Shown: positions 9,237-17,062, counted from the first letter of the stretch. The stretch is DNA of 64,000 bases from Mycobacterium pinniadriaticum (GCF_026242045.1 NZ_JAPJDO010000021.1:1-64000); one strand, 5' to 3'. Numbers and translations are program-made. The notes: generated from the letters alone by a model not told the origin.

Positions 9237-10630
9237 CGGCACATGTCCATTTCGGCCACATCTTCCACCTGGCCGGACGTCCCACGGTCACCGAAGCCAT
9301 CGACGCGTTGGTATCCATACCCGACGGCGCGCTGGTCGTCGGGGACGACGGAAAGATCCTCTTCGCCGGCGAGCGGGCGCAGCTACCGGACCGCCATGCA
9401 TCGGCCACGGTGCACGACCATCGGGGCGGCTATCTGCTGCCCGGGTTCGTCGACACGCATATCCACTTTCCCCAGACCTATGCCGGCGATTCCTACGGCG
9501 GAGGTCAGCTTCTGGAATGGCTGACGTTGTGCATCTTCCCGTCGGAGTCCAAGTTCGCCGACCCGGAGTTCGCCACTCGAGCCGCAGTGGAGTTCACCAG
9601 GCGACGGATCGCCGCGGGCAGCACGGCCGCCATGGTGTTCGGGTCCGCGTTTCCGCATGCCCAGGACGCGCTGTTCGGGCAGACACTCAAGGCTGGCCTG
9701 CGAATCGTTTCGGGGCGGGGCATCCAGACCCGCGGTCCGGAGAGCGCCCGGCCGCTGATCACCTCCGAGCAGGACGCGATCCGGCTGACCCGTGCCGAGA
9801 TCGACAAGTGGCACGCCGCTGATACCGGGGACGTCGACACCGCGCTATTGCACGTCGCGATCGTCCCGCGGTTCTCGCTGTCGGTGACGACGGAAACGCT
9901 GAGGAATCTCGGTGAGCTTTACCACGAGGTCCGCGACAGGGGCGTCTACGTGCACAGCCACCTCAACGAGAACAACCGTCCCGGTACCGGCGAAGTCGAC
10001 ACCACCAAACAGGACTACCAAGTCGATTCGTATCTGGACACCTACGACGGGAAGTTCCTGCCCGGGTCGGCGGTCGGCGGCAAGAGCCTGCTGGGCCGCC
10101 GGACGATACTCGCTCACTGCGTGCACTGCACGGACGCCGAGTTGGCGCGGATGGCCGAGACCGGCACCTCGATCTCGCACTGTCCGGTCTCGCAGCTGTT
10201 CCTGGGCTCGGGCACGATGCCGTGGAAACGGACGGTGGCCTCCGGAGTGAATATCGCGGCCGGAACCGATTTCGGCGGCGGCGACGAATGGCTGATCCCG
10301 CGGGTTCTGGGCGATGCGTTCAAACAACACATCACCGAGCCCGGCGACGATGGGGTGTCGATGCACCCGGCCGAAATGCTGTTCCTCGGGACCCTCGGCG
10401 GCGCGCGGGCCCTCGATATGGAGGACCGCTTCGGCAACTTCGATCTGGGGAAGGAGGCCGACTTCGTGGTCGTGCGGCCGGCTGACGCGCTGGCGGGACC
10501 GCTACGGAACGCGGTCCGCGCCGACGAGGCCGATCTGGCGCGCGATCAGACCCTGTTCACACTCTTGATGGGTATCCGGGAGTCGTCGATCGCGGAGGTC
10601 TACGTCCGGGGTAACCGCGTCACTGCCTAA
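9233..10630 (+). CDS. guaD: Guanine deaminase
   Basis: A 465-residue amidohydrolase that converts guanine to xanthine and ammonia in purine salvage and catabolism. Zinc-site and family motifs are in order: GFVDTHIHFPQ, HSHLNEN, ILAHCVHC, SHCPVSQLFLGSG and AGTDFGGG. This set is diagnostic for guanine deaminase rather than generic metal-dependent hydrolases. The ATG has a GAGGAG ribosome-binding site and overlaps the small membrane protein gene. Length matches bacterial and eukaryotic homologues. No xanthine dehydrogenase or purine permease lies beside it. Confidence 0.9.
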   Translation: MTAHVHFGHIFHLAGRPTVTEAIDALVSIPDGALVVGDDGKILFAGERAQLPDRHASATVHDHRGGYLLPGFVDTHIHFPQTYAGDSYGGGQLLEWLTLCIFPSESKFADPEFATRAAVEFTRRRIAAGSTAAMVFGSAFPHAQDALFGQTLKAGLRIVSGRGIQTRGPESARPLITSEQDAIRLTRAEIDKWHAADTGDVDTALLHVAIVPRFSLSVTTETLRNLGELYHEVRDRGVYVHSHLNENNRPGTGEVDTTKQDYQVDSYLDTYDGKFLPGSAVGGKSLLGRRTILAHCVHCTDAELARMAETGTSISHCPVSQLFLGSGTMPWKRTVASGVNIAAGTDFGGGDEWLIPRVLGDAFKQHITEPGDDGVSMHPAEMLFLGTLGGARALDMEDRFGNFDLGKEADFVVVRPADALAGPLRNAVRADEADLARDQTLFTLLMGIRESSIAEVYVRGNRVTA

Positions 10631-10938
10631 TGGGGATCTGACCGCTTGAGGGTCCACGCCGGCACCCAGTGCGTCACCGCTCTGCGCTTGGACCCGTAGG
10701 CGATTTCGTAGGTGACCAGGCCCCACCAGTCGCCCTGCTCGCAGAGTCCCCAGCAGGACAGGGCACCCTTGACGACCTTGTGCATCTGCAGACCGTGCGG
10801 GTGGTAGCGGCCGGTCCGGTGCGGTTGGCGCGGGAAGAGCACCGTCAGGTCGACCAGCACGGGCAGCGGTGGGTGCACCGGCCGGAACGGCGGCCGCAGC
10901 GGCTGACCGTTGTAGCCGATTGCCTTGAGCTCTCCCAC
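10627..10938 (-). CDS. Conserved unknown protein
   Basis: A 103-residue protein with a Pro/Arg-rich start (GQPLRPPFRPVHPPLPV) and a compact C-terminal part containing WGLCEQGDWWGLVTYEI. No known catalytic motif or membrane helix is visible. Codon use is normal for the window, which argues for a real gene. It overlaps the end of the convergent deaminase gene by 4 bp. The GTG start lies inside the 30-bp palindrome described separately, so regulator binding or RNA folding there would affect it directly. Confidence 0.55.
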   Translation of the reverse strand: MGELKAIGYNGQPLRPPFRPVHPPLPVLVDLTVLFPRQPHRTGRYHPHGLQMHKVVKGALSCWGLCEQGDWWGLVTYEIAYGSKRRAVTHWVPAWTLKRSDPH

Positions 10939-10964
10939 TGTTCGATCATATGTTCGAACAGTGG
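10935..10964. promoter_or_regulatory. 30-bp palindrome with LexA/SOS-box-like core
   Basis: Positions 10935-10964 are an almost perfect dyad (CCACTGTTCGA and its complement, one mismatched pair). Read on the minus strand, the core is TCGAACATATGATCGA, which differs by one base from the mycobacterial SOS box TCGAAC-N4-GTTCGA. It lies between the acetamidase stop and the GTG of the small unknown gene, overlapping that start. The alternatives are another dimeric repressor site or a transcript hairpin. Confidence 0.5.
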
Positions 10965-10965
10965 T

Positions 10966-11967
10966 TCACTCCAGGGTTCCGCCGAGAGCCGCCAGCCTGC
11001 GGTGCATTCCGCCGTATGCCACTGCCGGCGGCAGCAGGTGTTTGTCGATCTTGGTCACCGCGCTGTAGTTGACGTCCACCACGTTGGCCAGGGGTGACCG
11101 GCACAATTGGCTGCACAACTGGTAGGCGTCCATGGTCGTCAGGTCGTACAGTTCGCCCAGCCAGCGCACCATCTCGACCTGGCTGCACCGCCAGGCGTCC
11201 TCGAGCGGACGCGCCGAACCCACGGTCAGCAGTGCGTCGTCGTGCTCGAAACGCGGCCAGGCCGGTGCCCCGCCCTTGATCAGGTCGACGATCAGGATCA
11301 CGTTCATAGCGCCCTCGAGCGCTGTCCCGCAGGTTTCGCCTTCGCCTTGGCGGTAGTGGCCGTCGCCCACCGAGAACAACGCGCCCTCGACGTTGACCCC
11401 GAGATAGACGGTGGTGCCGGCGCGCAACTCCGGCGTGTCCATGTTCCCGCCGAAATAGTCCGGCACCAGGGTGGTCCTGACCTCCCGCAGGGCCGGGGCC
11501 ACGCCGACGGTGCCCAGCATCGGGGCCAGGGGGATGTCCAGGGAGAAGTCGCTCTCGTGCGCGGCGAACGTCGCCATGCCGCGGTCGCGGTCGACCCGGT
11601 ATATCCACGCCAGTTCGGGTAGCGCGGGTTGCAGGGTTGCGGTGCGGTCGGTGCCCGTGAGGGCGCCGAACAGCGGAATGGTCGTCGAGGCGGCCCAGTC
11701 CCGGGCCGGCTCGATGGACACGAAGTGCAGCGCCAAGGTGTCACCCGGCTCGGCACCGGTGACGTGGAACGGCCCGGTCTGCGGGTTGAGCTCCTTGGTG
11801 TTGAGGACCTGACTGGGTTTGTCGGCGCTGGAGGTCACCCGGCCGGCGAACGCGTCCTCGGTCCACAGCCGCAGGGCTGTCCCCGGTGCCACCTCCATCA
11901 CGGGCGGGGCCCCGCCGAACGTCCAGGTGTACTGGTCGCGGGTGGGCTTGAACTCAACTGTGCGCAT
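10966..11967 (-). CDS. Acetamidase/formamidase family protein
   Basis: A 333-residue member of the FmdA/AmdA family, which hydrolyses short aliphatic amides to the acid plus ammonia. Family segments include the HVTGAEPGDTLALHF region, VPDYFGGNMD and GVNVEGALFSVGDGHYRQGEGE, with the metal-binding Asp/His/Glu positions in place. It is the last gene of cbtB-cbtA-amidase and overlaps cbtA by 14 bp. Because nitrile hydratase, encoded divergently, turns nitriles into amides, this enzyme is the natural second step of the pathway. Nitrile clusters more often use signature amidases; an FmdA-type partner is less common. Confidence 0.88.
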   Translation of the reverse strand: MRTVEFKPTRDQYTWTFGGAPPVMEVAPGTALRLWTEDAFAGRVTSSADKPSQVLNTKELNPQTGPFHVTGAEPGDTLALHFVSIEPARDWAASTTIPLFGALTGTDRTATLQPALPELAWIYRVDRDRGMATFAAHESDFSLDIPLAPMLGTVGVAPALREVRTTLVPDYFGGNMDTPELRAGTTVYLGVNVEGALFSVGDGHYRQGEGETCGTALEGAMNVILIVDLIKGGAPAWPRFEHDDALLTVGSARPLEDAWRCSQVEMVRWLGELYDLTTMDAYQLCSQLCRSPLANVVDVNYSAVTKIDKHLLPPAVAYGGMHRRLAALGGTLE

Positions 11968-12694
11968 CGACCGTCCTCGTCGTCAGCGCGCGGGGCAGCC
12001 ATGCGGCGAAGACCACGCCCAGGGTGAGCCACATGATCGCCTGGGTCAGAATCGAATTCAGCCGGAAGTCGGCGAGTAGCCCGGCGGGGAAGTGCGCGGG
12101 CATCTCGTCGAACCGGGGCAGCGTCAGCGCGACGACGGTCACCGCTGGCAGGTAGCAACCGAACGCGAGGCCGATCGCTGTCCAGCCACCGACCCGCGGA
12201 CTCAGCCGCACCGCGAGGATGGTTGCGCCGATTGCCAGCGCCACCGACACCACCAGGATCACCAGGTAGGCGGACGTGCGGGGGCTGATCGTCTCGGCCG
12301 CGCCGACACCGGGCGGGTTCGCCGGAAAGGCGAGGAACGGCACCAGATTCACGGCGAGGAAGCCGACGGCGGCCAGACCGCCGGCCGGCCAGCGCGGGTC
12401 GACGACGATACCTCGGCGGTTCAGGTAGATGAGCAGTGCCGAGACCGCCACGGACAACAGCGCGCCGAGGACGATTGCGAACATGACCGTGCCGACGCCG
12501 GCGCCGACATTCTCCTGTACCGCGCGGCTGAACAGCTCGTGTTCGGCGGCGGGTGCATGCGGGTGCGCGCCGCCCTCCTCCTGGCCGATCGCCAAATCGA
12601 CAAGCGGGGATACCCGGAGGCGGACGTACGCGAATGACACGAGGCCGCTGACCAGGCCGGCCACCAGGCCCAGGGCGATGATTCTGTTGTTCAT
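11954..12694 (-). CDS. cbtA: CbtA-family cobalt transporter subunit
   Basis: A 246-residue protein with about six membrane helices and His-rich loop EEGGAHPHAPAAEHE near residue 45. It fits CbtA, the larger component of the CbtAB cobalt uptake system, usually found next to cobalamin or cobalt-enzyme genes. Here the client is clearly the cobalt-type nitrile hydratase encoded divergently. The ATG is 11 bp after the cbtB stop; an upstream in-frame extension would overlap cbtB and was not used. Confidence 0.8.
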   Translation of the reverse strand: MNNRIIALGLVAGLVSGLVSFAYVRLRVSPLVDLAIGQEEGGAHPHAPAAEHELFSRAVQENVGAGVGTVMFAIVLGALLSVAVSALLIYLNRRGIVVDPRWPAGGLAAVGFLAVNLVPFLAFPANPPGVGAAETISPRTSAYLVILVVSVALAIGATILAVRLSPRVGGWTAIGLAFGCYLPAVTVVALTLPRFDEMPAHFPAGLLADFRLNSILTQAIMWLTLGVVFAAWLPRALTTRTVDAHS

Positions 12695-12705
12695 GTCGGT
12701 GGTCC

Positions 12706-12936
12706 TCAGTGGCACGGGAAGCCGAGCAGATGCCGGGCGTCGTGGATGAATTCGTGGACGTGGGTGTCGGACCCGAAAATCGACACCGCACCCTGATCGA
12801 ATCCGATGAAGTAGAAGACGATCAGTGCCAGCACGGTGGTCACCGTCAAGCGCAACGCGGTGCCCGTGGTGGCGGTGTCGGGCAGTTCCAGCATCGCGCT
12901 GCGGGGCAGGGCGGGCCGTCCGGCGGTCGAAGACAT
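12706..12936 (-). CDS. cbtB: CbtB-family cobalt transporter subunit
   Basis: A 76-residue protein with one membrane helix (LTVTTVLALIVFYFIGF) and a metal-binding C-terminus HVHEFIHDARHLLGFPCH. This short one-helix, His-rich layout is typical of CbtB. It is the first gene of the cbtB-cbtA-amidase unit, and a copy of the TTCCAGATGG motif lies 27-45 bp upstream of its ATG. I looked for a cobalamin riboswitch in the 253 bp upstream and did not see one. Confidence 0.8.
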   Translation of the reverse strand: MSSTAGRPALPRSAMLELPDTATTGTALRLTVTTVLALIVFYFIGFDQGAVSIFGSDTHVHEFIHDARHLLGFPCH

Positions 12937-12962
12937 CTGCTTTCCTCTCGATCGGGTAGTTA

Positions 12963-12981
12963 CTTCCAGATGGCAAATATT
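12963..12981. promoter_or_regulatory. Nitrile-island motif, copy 1 (before cbtB)
   Basis: CTTCCAGATGGCAAATATT. It shares CTTCCAGA and the following A/T-rich half with copies at 13139 and 15428. The core TTCCA-GA-TGG(C)AA is a near palindrome, as expected for a MarR-type dimer site. It lies in the shared divergent region, next to cbtB. Confidence 0.5.
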
Positions 12982-13138
12982 CCTTCAGGATCTGAATACG
13001 CCGTGTTTCGGCAGCCGGTCAACCCGTGGCGCCCGTTCCGGGGTGGACGAAATCTACGTTTAACAATCAAACGGTCTGACGTAAAACCTGTGTTACGCAT
13101 GGCTGTACGGATTGCGAATGCATCTTTCGATTGCCCAT

Positions 13139-13155
13139 AGTTCCAGATGGAAGTA
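13139..13155. promoter_or_regulatory. Nitrile-island motif, copy 2 (before nitrile hydratase)
   Basis: AGTTCCAGATGGAAGTA. The core TTCCAGATGGAA is a perfect 5+2+5 inverted repeat. It lies about 35-50 bp before the nitrile hydratase beta start, where a repressor would cover the promoter. It is the most symmetrical of the three copies. Confidence 0.55.
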
Positions 13156-13189
13156 TTACGACCGTGAACTAACGATTGGAGACTCGCAT

Positions 13190-13882
13190 ATGCACGGTCC
13201 ACATGATCTGGGCGGCCGCGACGGCATCGGGCCGATCGCCGCCGAGTTCCTGGAGCCGGGGATCCCGAACTGGCGCTACCCCTTCGAGGGCCGGATGCAC
13301 GCCGTGACCGCGATGGCGATCGCCAAGGGCGCCTTCAATCTCGACGAGCAGCGCCATGGTATCGAGTTGATGAAGTGGAGTGACTACCTGGACTCCACCT
13401 ACTACGCGCACTGGCTGTTCTCGGTGGAGAAGCTGCTCAACGACAAGGGCTACATCTCACACGAGGAGATCGACGCGCGGATGCGCGAGTTGGGCGCCCC
13501 GTCGATGACCCCGCACCCACAGAAGCCCGGGGAACTCTCGGCATTCGCCGAGCAGATGATCGACGTGCTCTGGAAGGGCACGCCGCACGATCTGCCGGCG
13601 GACAGTCCGCCCCGCTTCGACGTCGGTGCGGCCGTCAAGGTGCGCAACATCAACGAGGTCACCCACAACCGGCTGCCCGGCTACCTGAACCGCGCCGCGG
13701 GTGTAGTGGCCAAACAGTATGGCGCGTTCCACGACCCGGCCGACAGTGCACACAAGCAGGTCGACACCCCCCACCAACTCTACATGGTGAAGTTCAGCTC
13801 CACCGAGCTGTGGGGCGACGAGGCGGTCGAGGAGTTCAATCTGTACGCCGACCTGTTCGAGAACTACCTCGAACCCGCCTGA
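13190..13882 (+). CDS. nthB: Nitrile hydratase, beta subunit
   Basis: A 230-residue beta subunit of nitrile hydratase, which hydrates nitriles to amides in the cytoplasm as an alpha-beta complex. The hallmark N-terminus MHGPHDLGGRDGIGPI and the C-terminal SH3-like barrel segment (VGAAVKVRNINEVTHNRLPGY) are present, with QLYMVKFSSTELWGDEA near the end. The ATG at 13190 gives the canonical N-terminus; the frame extends further upstream without family similarity. The beta-before-alpha order is typical of cobalt-type enzymes. It is 9 bp ahead of the alpha gene. Confidence 0.95.
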   Translation: MHGPHDLGGRDGIGPIAAEFLEPGIPNWRYPFEGRMHAVTAMAIAKGAFNLDEQRHGIELMKWSDYLDSTYYAHWLFSVEKLLNDKGYISHEEIDARMRELGAPSMTPHPQKPGELSAFAEQMIDVLWKGTPHDLPADSPPRFDVGAAVKVRNINEVTHNRLPGYLNRAAGVVAKQYGAFHDPADSAHKQVDTPHQLYMVKFSSTELWGDEAVEEFNLYADLFENYLEPA

Positions 13883-13891
13883 GATGAGGAG

Positions 13892-14497
13892 ATGAACGAG
13901 ATGGACTGGCTGTCATTGTCCGACGTGGAGGCGCGCGTCAATGCGCTCGAGTCGCTGATGGTCGAGAAGGGCCTGGCCGAGCACGAGGCGGTCGACGCCG
14001 TGGTGGCGTCCTTCGAGAACGATATGGGCCCGGTCAACGGCGCCAAGGTGGTCGCACGGGCGTGGACCGATCCCGCTTACCGCGAGTGGCTGCTGACCGA
14101 TGCCACCGCCGCTATCGCCGACATGGGATTCACCGGCCTGCAGACCGAGCACATGATCGCGGTGGAGAACACCGACGAGCATCACAACGTCGTGGTCTGC
14201 ACCCTGTGTTCGTGTTATCCCTGGACCCTGCTCGGCATTCCGCCAGCGTGGTTCAAATACCCGCAGTACCGGGCGCGGGTGGTCAAAGATCCGCGCAGCG
14301 TTCTCGCCGAGTTCGGCGTGACCCTGCCCGATGAGGTCAAGATCGACGTCTGGGATAGCAGCGCTGAGATTCGCTATCTGGTGATTCCGCAGCGTCCCGC
14401 AGGCACTGAAGGGATGACCGCCGACGAGCTGGTCGGACTGATCAGCCGGGACTCGATGGTCGGCACCGCGCTGGTCTCTGCACCGGGGAGCGCCTAG
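13892..14497 (+). CDS. nthA: Nitrile hydratase, alpha subunit (cobalt type)
   Basis: A 201-residue alpha subunit carrying the metal centre. The claw-setting motif is VCTLCSCYPW with Cys103, Cys106, Ser107 and Cys108. Thr after the first Cys (CTLCSC) marks cobalt-type enzymes; iron-type enzymes have Ser. The second and third Cys are normally oxidised to sulfinic and sulfenic acids. The residues after the motif are WTLLGIPPAWFK, slightly different from the usual PVLGLPPNWYK pattern, which may tune substrate range. Cobalt identity agrees with the divergent cbtAB genes. The next gene starts directly after its stop. Confidence 0.95.
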   Translation: MNEMDWLSLSDVEARVNALESLMVEKGLAEHEAVDAVVASFENDMGPVNGAKVVARAWTDPAYREWLLTDATAAIADMGFTGLQTEHMIAVENTDEHHNVVVCTLCSCYPWTLLGIPPAWFKYPQYRARVVKDPRSVLAEFGVTLPDEVKIDVWDSSAEIRYLVIPQRPAGTEGMTADELVGLISRDSMVGTALVSAPGSA

Positions 14498-14872
14498 ATG
14501 ACCGCCGCACTCGACCTGACCGGATTCGACGATCCGGGCGGGGCCGGCGCTTTGCCCCGGTCCAACGGAGAGCTTGTCTTCGACGCTCCCTGGCAGGGAC
14601 GGCTTTTCGGGCTCGTAGTGCACCTGTGCAAGTCCGGCGCCTTCGAATGGGACGAGTTCAAGGCGCACCTGATCGCCGCGATCGCCGAGTCCGGGGTCGA
14701 CGAGACCTGTGACCCCGGGGTGTACTACCGCCAGTTCGGCGAGGCCTTCTGCCGACTGGCTGCCGAGAAACAATTCTTCGACGTGCACATGTTGGAGAGC
14801 AGAACCCTGAGCGAAGGCCAGCGGCTCTCCCATGCCGATCACGATCACGATCACGATCATGACCACGACTGA
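14498..14872 (+). CDS. Nitrile hydratase accessory protein (cobalt insertion)
   Basis: A 124-residue protein resembling the N-terminal half of the beta subunit, as in NHase activator/self-subunit-swapping chaperones that load cobalt into the alpha subunit. Segments LVFDAPWQGRLFGLVVHL and VYYRQFGEAFC are typical. The C-terminus is an alternating His/Asp tail beginning at SHADHDH and ending in Asp, which would bind several divalent metal ions. The ATG follows the alpha stop with no gap, indicating coupled translation. Confidence 0.88.
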   Translation: MTAALDLTGFDDPGGAGALPRSNGELVFDAPWQGRLFGLVVHLCKSGAFEWDEFKAHLIAAIAESGVDETCDPGVYYRQFGEAFCRLAAEKQFFDVHMLESRTLSEGQRLSHADHDHDHDHDHD

Positions 14873-14897
14873 CGTTGGCAGAGAAGGGAATCCGAAG

Positions 14898-15413
14898 ATG
14901 TCCAAAGTCAGTGCGCTGGCCCTCAGCGTGGGCGTGTTCGGGATGCTGTCCACCTTGCTGACAGCCACCGTATGGAGTCTGCCGGTCTGGGTCCTGTTCT
15001 TGGCGTGGGCCTCGTTCTTCTTCGTGGGTTCCGGGCTGACCGGGTTGCTGAAGTCTGTCGCGTGCAACTGGACCGGAGTCGCGATCGCGACGGCCACGCT
15101 GTTGTCGGTACACACCACCTCCAGTGCGGTGCTGCTGGCAATCGCCGTCGGCATAGGCAGTTTCGCGATGGTCCAGGTGTCGCGGCTGCCATGGATCTCG
15201 GCCACGCCGGCGATCGTGTTCGGCTTCGCGATGACCGTCGGAACCATTGTGGCTACTGGCAACTCGATCACCACGATCGGGGTGTCCAACCCGGCGCTGA
15301 TCGCCGCGACGACAGCGCTGGTCGGTGCCGCGTTCGGGGTGGCCTCGGAGTGGGGCGCCGGGGTGATCAGCGCGATCGCCGGTGGTTCGCGCCTGCGGGG
15401 CGCTACGCCCTGA
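14898..15413 (+). CDS. DUF1097-type membrane protein
   Basis: A 171-residue protein that is almost entirely hydrophobic, with about five membrane helices (for example VSALALSVGVFGMLSTLLTA and LLAIAVGIGSFAMVQV). The layout and the motif PVWVLFLAWASFFFVGSG resemble the DUF1097 family, whose function is not established. Its place directly after the nitrile hydratase accessory gene, 25 bp on, suggests uptake of nitriles or amides or export of a product. The start used gives a clean first helix; an upstream ATG inside the accessory gene is possible. Confidence 0.65.
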   Translation: MSKVSALALSVGVFGMLSTLLTATVWSLPVWVLFLAWASFFFVGSGLTGLLKSVACNWTGVAIATATLLSVHTTSSAVLLAIAVGIGSFAMVQVSRLPWISATPAIVFGFAMTVGTIVATGNSITTIGVSNPALIAATTALVGAAFGVASEWGAGVISAIAGGSRLRGATP

Positions 15414-15427
15414 GTTAGTCTGAGCCG

Positions 15428-15450
15428 GCAAATATTCTTCTCTGGAAGTG
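15428..15450. promoter_or_regulatory. Nitrile-island motif, copy 3 (before marR)
   Basis: On the minus strand this reads CACTTCCAGAGAAGAATATT, matching copies 1 and 2 in ACTTCCAGA plus the A/T-rich half, but with a degenerate right arm. It lies about 27 bp before the GTG of the MarR gene, which fits autoregulation. Confidence 0.45.
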
Positions 15451-15476
15451 ATTGATTTCAGGAGCCCAGGATTTCC

Positions 15477-15917
15477 GTGCCGACATCGACAAGCAACCTG
15501 GAAACCATTGCGGAAGTGTTCTTTCGGGCCGAGCGCCGATGGACCGAGGCGTTGTGCAACGGCCTGCTGGACGCCGACGTCAACAACATCGAGGGTTGGC
15601 GGGTGCTGGGGGCGCTGCGAAGCGGTGACGGTTTCACGATGAGTGAGATCTCGGCGGCGATGGCGATCCCGCCGCCGACGCTGACCAGGATCGTCGACAG
15701 ACTCGTCGACTCTGGCCTCGTGGTGCGTCGCGTCGACGCCACCGACCGCCGACGGGTGCTGGTGTATCTGTCGGCGCGCGGTAGGGCGAAGCTGCGCAAG
15801 CTGACCAAGCGTGAGTCGGCGCTGAAGGCCGCACTCGTCGACGAACTCGGTGAGGACAATGCCGTCCAGTTCATCCGAACGCTGTCCCGGATCGGGGAGC
15901 TCTTTTCCAGTACGTGA
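15477..15917 (+). CDS. MarR-family regulator of the nitrile island
   Basis: A 146-residue winged-helix regulator. The recognition part reads MSEISAAMAIPPPTLTRIVD and the wing VRRVDATDRRRVLVYLS, both standard for MarR. It lies between the hydratase genes and an AmiC-like sensor. In Rhodococcus rhodochrous J1 the nhh cluster has the same pair, a MarR-type protein (NhhD) and an AmiC-like protein (NhhC), controlling nitrile hydratase in response to amides. The same role is the simplest reading here, with the three TTCCAGA motifs as its sites. Confidence 0.8.
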   Translation: MPTSTSNLETIAEVFFRAERRWTEALCNGLLDADVNNIEGWRVLGALRSGDGFTMSEISAAMAIPPPTLTRIVDRLVDSGLVVRRVDATDRRRVLVYLSARGRAKLRKLTKRESALKAALVDELGEDNAVQFIRTLSRIGELFSST

Positions 15918-15997
15918 ACAGCCACGCAACGCGGCAGTAACCCGGCGCAACGAGGATGGTGTGTCGCGCTCGGTGGCACAGGTGGACGGAGGCCGAC

Positions 15998-17062
15998 GTG
16001 GAGCGGACGACCGCACTCAATGTCGCCCTGGTCATCCCACGGTCGGGGTCGGCCGGAATCTACGGGCCGTCCTGCGAGGCGTGCGCCGAACTGGCGATCC
16101 GCGACCTCAACGCCACCACCGGTCTGCTGGGCAAACAGGTCCGGTTGATCCCCGTCGACGGCAGCCGACCACCGGCCGTCGTGGCTGCCGAGGTCGCGCG
16201 GCTGGTCGAGCGTGGCACCATCGACGCGATCACCGGCTGGCACATCTCGCCAGTGCGCCAGGCGATCGCGCGGGTGACGGCCGGTCGGGTGCCGTATGTG
16301 TACGGGCCTCTCTACGAAGGGGGAGAGCGCACCCCCGGCTTGTTCCTGACCGGCGAGACCCCGTCCCGACAGCTGCTGCCGGCGATGGACTGGATGAAAG
16401 ACGAGCACGGCGTCGATCGCTGGATCGTGATCGGCAACGACTACATCTGGCCGCGGCAGACCGGTGCGGCTGCCGCCGGACATGCGCGCACCCACGGCGC
16501 CCCGCTGGTCGGTGAGATCTACTTGCCGCTGGGCACCGAGGACTTCTCGGCGGCGATCCGCGACGTCGAGCGGAGCGCGGCCACCGGTGTCGTCCTGCTG
16601 CTCGTCGGAGGCGACGGGGTGATGTTCAATCGGCAGTTCGCCGCCGCAGGCCTCGATGCGTCGGTGCCGCGGCTGAGTCCGCATGTCGAAGAGAACATGC
16701 TGATGGCCAGCGGAAGCGAGAGCAATCGCGGGCTGTTCGCGGCCGCCGGTTACTTCGAAGCCCTCAACACCACGGCGAGCATGGATTTCGCCGGGCACTA
16801 CTACACGACCTATGGACCCGCCGCGCCGGCGCTGAACAGCATCGGAGAGTCTTGCTACGAGGCGATCACGCTATTGATCGCGCTGGTGTCGCGGGCGGGA
16901 TCGCTCACGGTGGCCGATCTGACGGCGGCGGCCGTGGGGTTGACCTACATCAGCCCGCGCGGTGAAGTCACCATGCGGGGCAATCAGATGAGCCAGGATG
17001 TCTACGTCGCCGAGGCGATCGACCTGGATTTCGAGGTTCAGGCCCGCATCTCGGCGGCCTGA
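15998..17062 (+). CDS. AmiC/NhhC-like amide-sensing binding protein
   Basis: A 354-residue periplasmic-binding-protein fold without a signal peptide, as in AmiC and NhhC, which sense amides in the cytoplasm. The N-terminal strand ALNVALVIPRSGSAGIYGPS and the segment ETPSRQLLPAMDWM agree with the family. The GTG start has GGAGG 5 bp upstream; an earlier ATG lacks such a site. The likely role is to bind amide (the reaction product) and relieve or assist the MarR-type regulator. It could alternatively serve an ABC transporter, but no permease gene is nearby. Confidence 0.78.
   Translation: MERTTALNVALVIPRSGSAGIYGPSCEACAELAIRDLNATTGLLGKQVRLIPVDGSRPPAVVAAEVARLVERGTIDAITGWHISPVRQAIARVTAGRVPYVYGPLYEGGERTPGLFLTGETPSRQLLPAMDWMKDEHGVDRWIVIGNDYIWPRQTGAAAAGHARTHGAPLVGEIYLPLGTEDFSAAIRDVERSAATGVVLLLVGGDGVMFNRQFAAAGLDASVPRLSPHVEENMLMASGSESNRGLFAAAGYFEALNTTASMDFAGHYYTTYGPAAPALNSIGESCYEAITLLIALVSRAGSLTVADLTAAAVGLTYISPRGEVTMRGNQMSQDVYVAEAIDLDFEVQARISAA

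Noticed and set aside
12937..13189. Cobalamin riboswitch before the cobalt transporter genes
   Set aside because: I could not find the conserved B12-box sequence or fold by eye; control by the MarR motif explains the context better. A covariance-model search would settle it.
13913..16798. Long minus-strand frames opposite the nitrile hydratase genes, regulators and AmiC-like gene
   Set aside because: The plus-strand genes are clear family members; the minus frames are low-complexity shadows.
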